Below are positions 42,671-51,399 of a stretch of 64,000 nucleotides of DNA, one piece after another (within the stretch, counting starts at the first letter, position 1; the number at the start of each line of letters is the position of its first letter). The notes below the pieces were generated by a model. It was not told where the DNA came from. It saw nothing but the letters and a program-made list of their open reading frames with translations, and made no database searches. The translations under genes and the position numbers were made by a program. This DNA is from Pleodorina starrii (lineage: Eukaryota; Chlorophyta; Chlorophyceae; Chlamydomonadales; Volvocaceae), in contig BRXU01000067.1 of the NCBI GenBank assembly GCA_030267565.1, forward strand, positions 114,220 to 178,219, given 5' to 3'.

Positions 42671-43543
42671 CTAGACGGTATGTAGTGACCGCCCGGGTTC
42701 GCTGGGGGTTGCGGGCCGGGGCCTCACTCACACAGATTCGTGGGTTACCGAGCAGGGGCCGCCTGCTCGGCCTATCCGACATGTGTGGGAGGCCCCGGTG
42801 TTTACAGAGCGTACGAGCGTCGGCCTGGATGTGCACGCACGATCGGTCGCCGCCGCGGCGATCGACGGGGCCACCGGGGAACTGGTCCAGGCGAGACTGA
42901 CCCCGGACCACGACCACATCCGCACCTGGATCCGGGAGCTGCCCGGGCCGGTGGCGGTGGCCTACGAGGCCGGTCCAACCGGATTTGGGCTGGCCCGGGC
43001 CCTGGAATCCGACGGGGTCCGGTGCGTGGTCGCGGCCCCGTCGAAGCTGCAACGGCCCTCCGGGGACCGGATCAAGACCGACGCCCGTGATGCGGTGCAC
43101 CTGGCGCGGTTGTTGCGTCTGGACGAGATCACCGCGGTGACGGTTCCTGGTGTGGAGCAGGAGGCCGCTCGGGACCTGGTGCGGGCGAGGGAGGACTGCC
43201 GCGGGGACCTGATGCGGGCCAGGCACCGGGTGTCGAAGCTGCTGCTGCGCCACGGCATCGTCTACACCGACGGGGCGGCCTGGACCGGTGCCCACCACGC
43301 GTGGCTGGCCCGCCAGCACCTGGGAACACCGGCGACCCGGATGGCGTTCGATGCCGAGCACGAGGCCGTGCTGGCCACCCTGGCCCGCCGTGACCGGTTG
43401 GATGCGGCGATCACCGCGATGGCCGCCGACTCCCAGTTCACTCCCGTCGTGCACCGGTTGTGCTGTCTGCGCGGGATATCTACGCTGACCGGGTTCGGGC
43501 TGGCGGTCGAGATCGGTGACTGGGACCGCTTCACCGGCAACAC
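42671..43543 (+). mobile_element. IS110-family element, left truncated copy
   Basis: Begins at CTAGACGGTATGTAGTGACC. It is cut at its 3' side by the IS3 element at 43544. Positions 42671-43477 are an inverted repeat of 46156-46962. Confidence 0.85.
42783..43543 (+). pseudogene. IS110 transposase fragment, left copy
   Basis: About 254 residues remain. The N-terminal RuvC-like (DEDD) domain is complete: TSVGLDVHARSVAAAAIDGA with the first Asp, PVAVAYEAGPTGFGLARALE with the Glu, and RIKTDARDAVHLARLLRLDE with the last Asps. It is cut at LRGISTLTGFGLAVEIGDWD within the start of the second (transposase_20) domain that carries the catalytic Ser, and the frame ends within IS3 sequence. Not functional alone. 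Confidence 0.85.
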
Positions 43544-43558
43544 TGTCCCGTGACGGGT

Positions 43559-44473
43559 TCAGTGGAGGCTTGATAGTGCCGCTCCGGCGGTCGCCGGGGC
43601 GGTGTGGTGACGATAGTAGGCGTCCTCGAACTCGGTCGGGGGCACGAGCCCGATCTCTCCGTGCAGGCGCCGGTGATTGAACCAGTCGACGTACTCGGCC
43701 ACCGCGATCTCCAGGTCCTCGATCGACTTCCAGGGGCCCTTGTTGCGAATCAGCTCGGCCTTGAACAGCGAGTTGAACGCCTCAGCGAGGGCGTTGTCGT
43801 ACGAATCGCCAGTGGATCCCACCGAGGCCACCGCCCCCGCCTCGGCCAGGCGCTGGGTGTAGCGCACCGCGACATACTGAACGCCCTTATCCGAATGATG
43901 CACGACCCCGCTGGTGTCATGGCCGTCATGGGATCGGGTCCACAACCCCATCTCGAGGGCGTCCAGAGCCAGGTCCGTGCGCAGGGAGGTCGACAGCTGC
44001 CACCCCACCACCCGCCGGGAGAACACGTCAATGACGAAGGCGGCGTATACCCAGCCGGCGAACGTTCTGCAATACGTGATGTCGGCGACCCACAGCCGGT
44101 CCGGGGCGGCGGCGGTGAAAGATCGTTCCACCAGGTCCGGGCGGGTCTCCGGTCCGGTGCCGGCCACCGTGGTGCGCGGGCCCTTGGCCCGAATGACCCC
44201 ACGCAGACCCGCCGCCCTCATGAGCCGGTGCACCGTGCACCTGGCCACCTGATGGCCGTTCCGGCGCAGCTCGGCGTGGACCTTGGTGACCCCGTACACC
44301 CCGTAGTTCTCCGCATGCACCTTGGCGATGACCGCGGTCGTGGCCGCGTCGCTGACCGATCGCGCTGAGGGCGGGCGGGTCTTGGCGGCGTAATAGGTGC
44401 TCGGGGCGACCTGCAGAACCTTGCAGATCGGCTCGACCCCGTACTCGCCCTTGTGGGCGTCGATGTAGGCCAC
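43559..44473 (-). CDS. IS3-family transposase orfB
   Basis: 304 residues. The integrase-type catalytic core is complete: DRLWVADITYCRTFAGWVYA (first Asp), GVVHHSDKGVQYVAVRYTQR (second Asp) and NALAEAFNSLFKAELIRNKG (Glu). The N-terminal HTH_21 part is MAYIDAHKGEYGVEPICKVL and HAENYGVYGVTKVHAELRRN. The start lies just after the true end of orfA (AELDRPHHR and stop, near 44476-44503). The inner IS110 separates it from the rest of orfA, so the orfA-orfB fusion cannot be made. Confidence 0.9.
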   Translation of the reverse strand: MAYIDAHKGEYGVEPICKVLQVAPSTYYAAKTRPPSARSVSDAATTAVIAKVHAENYGVYGVTKVHAELRRNGHQVARCTVHRLMRAAGLRGVIRAKGPRTTVAGTGPETRPDLVERSFTAAAPDRLWVADITYCRTFAGWVYAAFVIDVFSRRVVGWQLSTSLRTDLALDALEMGLWTRSHDGHDTSGVVHHSDKGVQYVAVRYTQRLAEAGAVASVGSTGDSYDNALAEAFNSLFKAELIRNKGPWKSIEDLEIAVAEYVDWFNHRRLHGEIGLVPPTEFEDAYYRHHTAPATAGAALSSLH

Positions 44474-44504
44474 TACCTGTGGTGTGGGCGGTCGAGCTCC
44501 GCGA

Positions 44505-45812
44505 TGCTCCTATGTCAAGCCGCAACCTCGAGAACTGGTTCCGGACCAGGGCGATGCCTGAGGTCGATTGGTGACTCCTTGGCCTTCTCATCGGCGCGCA
44601 GAGCGGCGAAGACTCGGTCCGAGATCCTCCGTCGTAGCAGTCGCATTGCTTCGGTGTGGGTCTTGCCGCGGGCCAATTGCTTGGCCACGTAGTCCGCTCC
44701 TTCGTAGCCCAGCCTCTGCTGGGTCACGGCGGCCATGTGCAGGGCGGTGTTGATCGTACGATTGCCGCCGCGGTTGAGACGGAACCGCTCGTGGTTGCCG
44801 GACCATACCGGGATCGGGGCGGTGCCATTGAACCGGGCGAAGGCGTCCTTGGAGTGGAAGCGCGCCGCCCCGGCAGTCTCCCCGACAATCGTCGCCGCAC
44901 CGAGCACCCCGAGACCGTCCACGGCCAACAGGTGCGGGTACTCGGTGCGCACCAGGCGCCCCAGCCGCGCTTCGAGCTCATTGATCCGCCGGGTCAGGCT
45001 GACGATCTCGGCGATCATGTCCGCGGCGATCTCGACGACCACCCCGTCCCTGCCGGCCAGCTGCTCTTGCAGGGAGTTCAGGACGCAGTAGCGGCGCAAG
45101 GCCCGGGAAGGGACCTCGATGGCCGGATCAATCTCGTGCAGGAACCACCGCAGTTTCGACTGCAGGGCCGAGCGCCGGGCGACCATGGACCGGCGGTGGT
45201 CGGCCAGCAGCTTCAGATCGCGTTCCGGGCCGGCCAGCACCGCGGTCGGCAGGTCATCCTCGCGCAGTGCGACGCGGGCGACGGCCTCAGCGTCGATCGG
45301 ATCGGACTTGCCGCGTTCCCTGGCCCCGCGGCGCATGCCGGCCATCAACCGGGTGTGCACCCGCACGACCTGGTGGCCGGCCAGCAGCAAGTCAACTTCC
45401 AAGGCGCGGGAGAGATGTCGGCAGTCCTCCACCGCTACCTTCACCGCGCCCTGGGAGCTCAACCATGCCAGGACCTTCTCGTGGCCGCTGGGCCGGGCCT
45501 CGACGGTGAGCTCCTGGAGTCTTCGCCCGAGCCCGTCCACGGCGACCAGGGTGTGGGTGTTCTTGTGGGTGTCGATACCCACGACGGTGACCATGGCTAC
45601 CTCCGTGTGCTCCTCGTGCCTGATCGAAGGGCAGGACGAGCCCCCGGCGGGCACGCCTCAATCGGACGCCGAACAGCGCACGCTCCTATCAGGCCACACC
45701 CGGACCTCGCCCGGCCGGACCGGCGGGGCGGCACATCGCGGACAAGCCCACCAAGATCGAGGGCAGCGAATAAACGAGCCAACCCCGCCGGCACTTCCTA
45801 CGATGACATTGA
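44505..45812 (-). mobile_element. IS110-family element inserted in IS3 orfA
   Basis: CGCGA occurs at both junctions (44500-44504 and 45813-45817). Removing the element and one CGCGA restores an orfA end of FFAELDRPHHR. Unrelated in sequence to the IS110 arms outside. Confidence 0.75.
44515..45594 (-). CDS. IS110-family transposase (inner element)
   Basis: 359 residues. The N-terminal DEDD domain shows VTVVGIDTHKNTHTLVAVDG, VAVEDCRHLSRALEVDLLLA and RGKSDPIDAEAVARVALRED. The C-terminal domain has LAVDGLGVLGAATIVGETAG and the Ser-containing KDAFARFNGTAPIPVWSGNH. Full length and undisturbed. ATG at 45594 has CGGAGGTAGCC just upstream. Confidence 0.92.
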   Translation of the reverse strand: MVTVVGIDTHKNTHTLVAVDGLGRRLQELTVEARPSGHEKVLAWLSSQGAVKVAVEDCRHLSRALEVDLLLAGHQVVRVHTRLMAGMRRGARERGKSDPIDAEAVARVALREDDLPTAVLAGPERDLKLLADHRRSMVARRSALQSKLRWFLHEIDPAIEVPSRALRRYCVLNSLQEQLAGRDGVVVEIAADMIAEIVSLTRRINELEARLGRLVRTEYPHLLAVDGLGVLGAATIVGETAGAARFHSKDAFARFNGTAPIPVWSGNHERFRLNRGGNRTINTALHMAAVTQQRLGYEGADYVAKQLARGKTHTEAMRLLRRRISDRVFAALRADEKAKESPIDLRHRPGPEPVLEVAA

Positions 45813-46103
45813 CGCGAAGAAAGCCGAGGCCGACCGCAGGATGGCGTTGGCCCTGCGGAGCTCCCGAACTTCTCTTTCGAGCTCGGTCAGCCGCTGGGCG
45901 TCATCAGTGGTGGTGCCCGGCCGGTATCCCTCGTCGACCTCGGCCTGTCTGACCCAGTTCCGCAGCGTCTCCGGGTTGATCCCCAGCTGCTGCCCGATCC
46001 GCGCCAGCGCCCCGGCCTTCGTCGCTGGGTCCCGTCGGGCCTCCACCGCCATCCGGGTGGCGCGCTCACGCAACTCATCCGGGTACTTCCTCGGTGCTCC
46101 CAT
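45798..46103 (-). pseudogene. IS3 orfA, 3' end displaced by IS110
   Basis: The HTH_Tnp_1 domain is present (GAPRKYPDELRERATRMAVE, GQQLGINPETLRNWVRQAEV) as is the leucine-zipper helix (AQRLTELEREVRELRRANAI). After SASAFFA the sequence changes to SMSS and a stop because the IS110 element interrupts it. ATG at 46103 has GGAAGG 9 bases upstream. Confidence 0.85.
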
Positions 46104-46155
46104 GACTCTCATCCTTCCGTGGAATGAAAGCCTCCAACAGACCCGTCACGGGACA

Positions 46156-46850
46156 ATCCCGCGCAGACAGCACAACCGGTGCACGACGGGAGTGAACTGG
46201 GAGTCGGCGGCCATCGCGGTGATCGCCGCATCCAACCGGTCACGGCGGGCCAGGGTGGCCAGCACGGCCTCGTGCTCGGCATCGAACGCCATCCGGGTCG
46301 CCGGTGTTCCCAGGTGCTGGCGGGCCAGCCACGCGTGGTGGGCACCGGTCCAGGCCGCCCCGTCGGTGTAGACGATGCCGTGGCGCAGCAGCAGCTTCGA
46401 CACCCGGTGCCTGGCCCGCATCAGGTCCCCGCGGCAGTCCTCCCTCGCCCGCACCAGGTCCCGAGCGGCCTCCTGCTCCACACCAGGAACCGTCACCGCG
46501 GTGATCTCGTCCAGACGCAACAACCGCGCCAGGTGCACCGCATCACGGGCGTCGGTCTTGATCCGGTCCCCGGAGGGCCGTTGCAGCTTCGACGGGGCCG
46601 CGACCACGCACCGGACCCCGTCGGATTCCAGGGCACGGGCCAGCCCAAATCCGGTTGGACCGGCCTCGTAGGCCACCGCCACCGGCCCGGGCAGCTCCCG
46701 GATCCAGGTGCGGATGTGGTCGTGGTCCGGGGTCAGTCTCGCCTGGACCAGTTCCCCGGTGGCCCCGTCGATCGCCGCGGCGGCGACCGATCGTGCGTGC
46801 ACATCCAGGCCGACGCTCGTACGCTCTGTAAACACCGGGGCCTCCCACAC
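46156..46850 (-). pseudogene. IS110 transposase fragment, right copy
   Basis: About 232 residues with the same DEDD domain as the left copy, ending at CCLRG where IS3 begins. It stops 66 bases earlier than the left copy, so the two are not the halves of one element. Confidence 0.85.
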
Positions 46851-46962
46851 ATGTCGGATAGGCCGAGCAGGCGGCCCCTGCTCGGTAACCCACGAATCTG
46901 TGTGAGTGAGGCCCCGGCCCGCAACCCCCAGCGAACCCGGGCGGTCACTACATACCGTCTAG
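46156..46962 (-). mobile_element. IS110-family element, right truncated copy (inverted arm)
   Basis: 807 bp, an inverted and almost identical copy of 42671-43477. Cut by the right end of the IS3 element. Confidence 0.85.
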
Positions 46963-47393
46963 CGCCTGGATCGCCCGTGATCCGCCGCCCTGGAAGACAG
47001 TCTCGGAAAGGACCGCAGCACAGGAGCCGGGCACCTCGTGAATGACCTGCTCAAGCCAAGATCGCGTGCGAGCTGCACGGTGAGATCCTCATCGATTCGG
47101 GCGAGAGAGAACTCTTCCCGATCGAGTCTCCTAGCCCGGGTGGAAATGGCCGTCAGTGAGCGGTGGGCGTGGACACTGACGCGCGGGCTGCGCTGGGGTG
47201 GCTTCTCCGCGGTGTCGGCACGGCTGACGGTCTCGCGCAACCAGCGGGCTTGTTCCGCCCCGACTTGTGCACCGCCGTGGCGCAGTGCTCTGCGCCACTG
47301 ACGATGCCCCCACACCTGGTCGCCGTAGACGATGATGGCTGAGCTGATCAAACAGGCGAAGGACACCACCTCCACCTCACGAGAGTGCCCCAC
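46959..47393 (-). CDS. Hypothetical protein running into IS110 end
   Basis: Up to 144 residues. A hydrophobic start (VVSFACLISSAIIVYGDQVW) looks like one membrane anchor; the rest is basic and helical (GAEQARWLRETVSRADTAEK, RRLDREEFSLARIDEDLTVQ). Several GTG codons at 47366-47393 could be the start. The stop TAG lies at the IS110 boundary, so the native C-terminus was probably removed. A hairpin (47383-47414, arms GAGTGCCCCACCC) overlaps the 5' end. No family recognised. Confidence 0.4.
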   Translation of the reverse strand: MGHSREVEVVSFACLISSAIIVYGDQVWGHRQWRRALRHGGAQVGAEQARWLRETVSRADTAEKPPQRSPRVSVHAHRSLTAISTRARRLDREEFSLARIDEDLTVQLARDLGLSRSFTRCPAPVLRSFPRLSSRAADHGRSRR

Positions 47394-47414
47394 CCGACAG
47401 GGGGTGGGGCACTC

Positions 47415-47860
47415 CGGGACCCGACCGGGGAGATCGGGTACTTGTCCCTCGGGCTAGGGACGCGTTGACAGTACCAGGCCACTGAAGGAGCAGGAACAGC
47501 ACGACCCGCCACGGCACCCACCTTCTGCCTCGGCAACGTTGCCCTACCCGGACGATCGTTGGCTACGGCTCTACGGAAAGTCCGAAGACGACCGCTTGGG
47601 CGGACACGGCGCAGGAAGCAGCACCGGTGAGCGTTGACGACGACAGCCTCCCGCCGGGATCGACGGGCGGCACCGGAATTCCGGCCAGTAACAGGCACCC
47701 CGGTATGCCCTGATCGCCGCGTTTGTCGGCAACATCGACACCTCTAACCGGCCATATGTAAAGCAAAGTAAGGGAAGACCGGTCAATCGTGGCGGCGTTC
47801 CCACCGGCGCAGCACCCCCTTGTTCTTCGAGCACTCGTGCCGTGCGGGGAGAATGGTGCT
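47415..47860. other. Intergenic with dispersed motif
   Basis: No gene supported. Contains copy 2 of the CCATATGTAAAGC motif, 90 bases before the AraC-type gene. Confidence 0.45.
47744..47773. repeat. Dispersed CCATATGTAAAGC motif, copy 2
   Basis: CTAACCGGCCATATGTAAAG followed by CAAAGTAAGG. See 15731, 55031 and 62776. Confidence 0.6.
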
Positions 47861-48592
47861 GTGAATCGGCATCTGGACCTGAGCCCCAAGCCACGGCTGT
47901 ATCCTCGGCAAGTTCTTGGGCCGGGGGTGTGCGATGTGGGCTACGCCCTTACCACCGGGCAGGTGAGGCAACGGCCGGTCGTGCCGGATGCCCGGTGCGG
48001 GGTCGCCTGGGTCCAGGGGCGCTTGTAGTGGTTCGGCCCCGTCACCAGCCCTTGGGTGCCGTCCCGGCCGGGCGTCGCTGTAGTGGGGGTGCGCATCGGG
48101 CTCGCTCAGGGACGCAGCGTCGCTGGTGCCCCGTTGGACCGGTGGCGCAACCAGTGGTGTCCACTGACCGAGGTCTGGGGAACGGCCGCAGCCGTAGAAG
48201 CGGAGCATCGGCTGGCTGGTGTGGCCGATGAGGGCGCCGCCGTGGAACTGCTCGCGCACATCGTCACGGAACGGGCAAGGGAGCATCCGGCTGTTGCACG
48301 TACCCTTCGGCTCGTGGAGCACCTGGTGGCCGATCGCACCGTCCAGCAGATCACCGATGAGCTGGAGGTGAGTGTTCGGCAGGTCCACCGCCGGTGCGTG
48401 GCCGATCTCGGTCTGGCACCGGTGCTGGTGCGGCGCATCCTGCGCCTGCACCGGGCAGCCGCACTGTGGCACCCCGCCTCGGGGAAGAACATCGCCGATC
48501 TCGCCGCCCTGGCGGACTACACCGACCAGCCGCACCTGATCCATGACTTCCACGCGTTGGCCGGCCAGCTGCCCAGCACCGCGCTGGGATGA
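47861..48592 (+). pseudogene. AraC-family regulator with one internal TAG
   Basis: One frame covers a whole AraC-type regulator: an N-terminal DUF6597-like sensor region (NRHLDLSPKPRLYPRQVLGP, VVPDARCGVAWVQGRL), the later part of that domain (VAVVGVRIGLAQGRSVAGAP), and a C-terminal double helix-turn-helix (LVADRTVQQITDELEVSVRQ, LAALADYTDQPHLIHDFHAL). The only defect is TAG at 48026-48028, between GRL and WFGP. GTG at 47861 has GGGGAG about 10 bases upstream. Either the gene was lost recently, or it is read through, or the base is a sequencing error. Downstream re-start could still make the DNA-binding part. Confidence 0.8.
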
Positions 48593-48642
48593 CGTCCGAT
48601 ACGTACAAGCCGGCACCTCCGACCCTGCCCTAGGGTCAGACC

Positions 48643-49119
48643 ATGACTGACTGGAACGACATCACCACCGCCCTGAACGCCGTCCTCGGTGGCGACCCCG
48701 CAGCGGGGGGTCCGCGGCTTCGAGCCCTGTGGAAAGCCAGCCACCCGGCCGAACACGCCCAGCGCTGCGTCCTGGCCCACTACCTCGCTGACCTGGAGCC
48801 GGACCTGGCCGATGAGGTGCGGTGGGACAAGATCGCACTGGAGGAGTTCTCCCAGGTGCACGAGAACGACCTGAGCCCGGTCGGTATCGCCTCGGCGGCA
48901 GGGCTGGCCCCCAGCCTCCACCTCAACCCGGGCGAGGGCTACCGACGTCAGGGGCACATCACCCGAGCCCGCGAGCATCTCGCCCTAGGACGCACAGCAG
49001 CCGGCACCCTGGGAGACGATGGATACAGCACGATGATCCGCAAAGGCCTCGACGGGCTCGGCGGACGTCTCGACGCCACCGATACGCACCAGAGAAGCCG
49101 GGTTCCACGGCATGAGTGA
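48643..49119 (+). CDS. Hypothetical protein, 158 residues, helical
   Basis: All-helical soluble protein with a TPR-like feel: NDITTALNAVLGGDPAAGGP, AQRCVLAHYLADLEPDLADE, LHLNPGEGYRRQGHITRARE, HLALGRTAAGTLGDDGYSTM. Proteins of this kind are found across Actinobacteria without a known function. ATG at 48643 has AGGGTC 6 bases upstream. It follows the AraC-type gene by 50 bases on the same strand and could be its partner. Confidence 0.6.
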   Translation: MTDWNDITTALNAVLGGDPAAGGPRLRALWKASHPAEHAQRCVLAHYLADLEPDLADEVRWDKIALEEFSQVHENDLSPVGIASAAGLAPSLHLNPGEGYRRQGHITRAREHLALGRTAAGTLGDDGYSTMIRKGLDGLGGRLDATDTHQRSRVPRHE

Positions 49120-49482
49120 CCCAGAACGGTGGCTACCACCGGCGATCACCGTGGCGTCTCTCCGGTGTCGACTGAACTCGACTATGAGGTGCTGATACCG
49201 GGCACGTACCCCAGCCCGGTAGTCTCGGGAGGCTCCTCGCACCGCTCCGGGACAGGAACGAGACCCGGCTGACGCTGTGGCTCCAGCCCAACCTCTACAC
49301 CGCTCACTCACCACGCCCAGCCGCCACCCCGTATCGGCGCCACCGGCCCGACCCGAGCAGACAGGGGTCCTTCGGGGGCAGAACGGTTCAGGGCGCCAGA
49401 ACTCCGGCCCAGCCTTTCCAATCGGGTGACACTGCACGAATACTTGGTCGAACTCGGAGCAACCGGCACCAGGAGTGTTCAC
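49120..49482. other. Intergenic, nothing recognised
   Basis: No gene or strong hairpin. The AGGAG of the VOC gene lies at the right end. Confidence 0.45.
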
Positions 49483-49884
49483 ATGGCCGCACCTCTCGTC
49501 TACCTCAGCTTCCCCGGCACCGCCCGAGAAGCACTGAGCTTCTACGCCGACGTCTTCGGCGGTGACCTGAGCCTGCACTCCTACGAAGAGTTCGGCAGGA
49601 CCGACGGCCCACCTGACGCTGTCGCCCACGGCGTCCTCGACGGTGTGGTCGCCCTGGCAGGATCGGACGCGCCCGAGGGCGCGGAGACGATGCGACTCGA
49701 GGGTCTGATGCTGTCCCTGCTGGGGACGGCCGAGCCGGCCGTCTTGCACGAGTGGTTCGAGAAGCTCTCGATCGGTGGTTCCCGGATCGATCCCTTGACC
49801 CAGCGGCCCTGGGGAGCCTCGGACGGTCAGGTCACCGATCGCCATGGACTGCGCTGGCTCATCGGGTACGAGCCCCAGGCATGA
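49483..49884 (+). CDS. VOC-family (PhnB-like) protein
   Basis: 133 residues of the vicinal-oxygen-chelate fold, PhnB/3-demethylubiquinone-like branch: YLSFPGTAREALSFYADVFG, LHSYEEFGRTDGPPDAVAHG, and the closing DRHGLRWLIGYEP, which resembles the D-x-F-G-x-x-W ending of this branch. The function of such proteins is mostly unknown. ATG at 49483 has AGGAG 8 bases upstream. Its stop overlaps the start of the next gene (ATGA), so the two are translationally coupled. Confidence 0.8.
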   Translation: MAAPLVYLSFPGTAREALSFYADVFGGDLSLHSYEEFGRTDGPPDAVAHGVLDGVVALAGSDAPEGAETMRLEGLMLSLLGTAEPAVLHEWFEKLSIGGSRIDPLTQRPWGASDGQVTDRHGLRWLIGYEPQA

Positions 49885-50360
49885 CAGACACGCACCTTCT
49901 GGCCCAGCTGGCAGAACAGCGCACCCACGTGCTCCAGGCCGTGAGCGGGCTGACGGAGACGGCGATGAGCCGAGCGCTGACCCCGTCAGGCTGGACCATG
50001 ACGCAGCTGCTCAATCACCTCGCCTTCGATGTCGAAGCGTTCTGGATCTCGGCCGTTCTCGGTGGTGACCCGACGGCGATCGCAGCCCTTCACGACGGCT
50101 GGGCATCCGAGCCGATGTCCGGCACCGACGCCATCAGGGTCTACCAGCAGGAGATCGCCCGAAGCACTGAGGTGCTGGCACAGTCGGATCTGAATGCTCC
50201 ACCCCGCTGGTGGCCTGCGCCAGGGGACTTCGAGGCACCACCCATGACCGATGGACACGAGGTCGTGTTTCGCGTGCTGGTGGAGACGTCCATCCACGCG
50301 GGTCATCTCGACATCGTGCGCGAACTGACCGACGGGCATCAGCACCTGGTCCTGAGATGA
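49881..50360 (+). CDS. DinB/DUF664-family protein
   Basis: 159 residues, four-helix DinB-like fold: LLAQLAEQRTHVLQAVSGLT, SGWTMTQLLNHLAFDVEAFW with the first metal His in NHLAFD, and VLVETSIHAGHLDIVRELTD with the second and third His in HAGHLD. DinB-like proteins bind a metal ion and often act as thiol-dependent S-transferases. The start ATG overlaps the stop of the VOC gene, so the pair is expressed together. Confidence 0.82.
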   Translation: MTDTHLLAQLAEQRTHVLQAVSGLTETAMSRALTPSGWTMTQLLNHLAFDVEAFWISAVLGGDPTAIAALHDGWASEPMSGTDAIRVYQQEIARSTEVLAQSDLNAPPRWWPAPGDFEAPPMTDGHEVVFRVLVETSIHAGHLDIVRELTDGHQHLVLR

Positions 50361-50474
50361 TGCCGATAACAGGATCGGCGAACTATCCCATCCCCCTGCC
50401 CACGCGACGCCCCAAAGCATCCTCCCACTGCGTAGTCCCTGCGGCGGAAGCGATGCGGGCTCGGGTGTTTCCGG

Positions 50475-51398
50475 TTAGAGGTATTGCCGCAGGAACTGCA
50501 CCGCGGCGAGGGCGGCTTGTCCGACGACGTGCTCGGCGGCGGGGACTCGTTTGTCGCGTCTGGCTGATCGTGTGAGAACGCCGACGACGATGGGGGGCTC
50601 CTCGGAGTGGGTAATGACGCCTGCTTCGTGGCGCAGGGGCCCGAAGGATCCGGTTTTGGCGGCGATGCTGACCCCGGGGTAGGCGAAGGCTTGGGCGAAG
50701 CGGTGGCCCCAGGCTTGTTGGGCTAGGACGCCGCGCATGAACTGGCACTGTTGCGGGGATGCTGCGGTGTTCTCCCAGATGCGGGTCAGCAGCAGGCAGG
50801 CGTCGTGGGCGGTGATGGCGGATACGAGCAGCGGATCCAGCGTTCGGGTCGCGGGTTCGGTGTTGGGGTCCATTAGCTGGGTCATCGCCGTGGCCGTGTC
50901 AGCGGCCGGCAAGTCTTCGAGCAGCAGTTGCTCGGTGTGGGTGGTGCCGCCACGGATGCAGGTGGCCAGCATGCCTAGTTCCTCGGCAGTGGCCTGTACC
51001 GTGGGGACACCGATCCGCTCCAGCACCGCGTCCCCGGCGGCGTTGTCGGAGATCGTGATCATCATGCGGACCAGATCTCGCCAGGACATCGACACTGGGT
51101 CTTGGCAGATCGCCGTTCCGGTGGGTCCGTGGGCACGGTGCTGTGTAGTGAGCAGTGTCTGTTGTTGCGGGTCGATGTGGCCGCGGTCTGCGCACTGGCA
51201 GAACGCCACCATCGTCGGGAGTTTGTAGAGGGAGGCCGCTGCCATGGGCAGGTCAGCGGCCACGCTAACGACGGGCAGCTCGGGGTGCCCGATGACGGCG
51301 GCATGAAGGCTGCCCAGCACTCCGGCGTCGTCGAACAGTGCCGTGAGGTGAGCTTCCAACTCAGTAATGACCTGGTGGGATGCGCCGTGAATCAGCAT
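50475..51398 (-). CDS. Class A beta-lactamase-like serine hydrolase, no signal peptide
   Basis: About 307 residues. The three penicillin-recognising motifs are present: S-x-x-K in PMAAASLYKLPTMVAFCQCA, S-D-N in MMITISDNAAGDAVLERIGV and K-T-G in VSIAAKTGSFGPLRHEAGVI. The E-x-x-L-N loop of true class A beta-lactamases is not evident. The N-terminus (LIHGASHQVITELEAHLTAL) has no signal peptide or lipobox, so the protein should stay in the cytoplasm unless the start is wrong. ATG at 51398 has GAGAGGAG 5 bases upstream and lies one base after the LysR stop. The gene is second in a LysR-hydrolase unit. It may be a beta-lactamase or a signalling amidase-like hydrolase. Confidence 0.82.
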   Translation of the reverse strand: MLIHGASHQVITELEAHLTALFDDAGVLGSLHAAVIGHPELPVVSVAADLPMAAASLYKLPTMVAFCQCADRGHIDPQQQTLLTTQHRAHGPTGTAICQDPVSMSWRDLVRMMITISDNAAGDAVLERIGVPTVQATAEELGMLATCIRGGTTHTEQLLLEDLPAADTATAMTQLMDPNTEPATRTLDPLLVSAITAHDACLLLTRIWENTAASPQQCQFMRGVLAQQAWGHRFAQAFAYPGVSIAAKTGSFGPLRHEAGVITHSEEPPIVVGVLTRSARRDKRVPAAEHVVGQAALAAVQFLRQYL

Positions 51399-51399
51399 G

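Larger units (their letters stand above)
43544..46155 (-). mobile_element. IS3-family element carrying an inner IS110
   Basis: Ends TGTCCCGTGACGGGT (left) and ACCCGTCACGGGACA (right), followed inwards by a shared GGAGGCTT. No target duplication: left flank CAC, right flank ATC, which fits a rearrangement after insertion. Confidence 0.85.

Noticed and set aside
44656..46371. Plus-strand open frame of 571 codons across the IS110 and IS3 orfA
   Set aside because: It lies opposite well-supported transposase genes and has no domain of its own.
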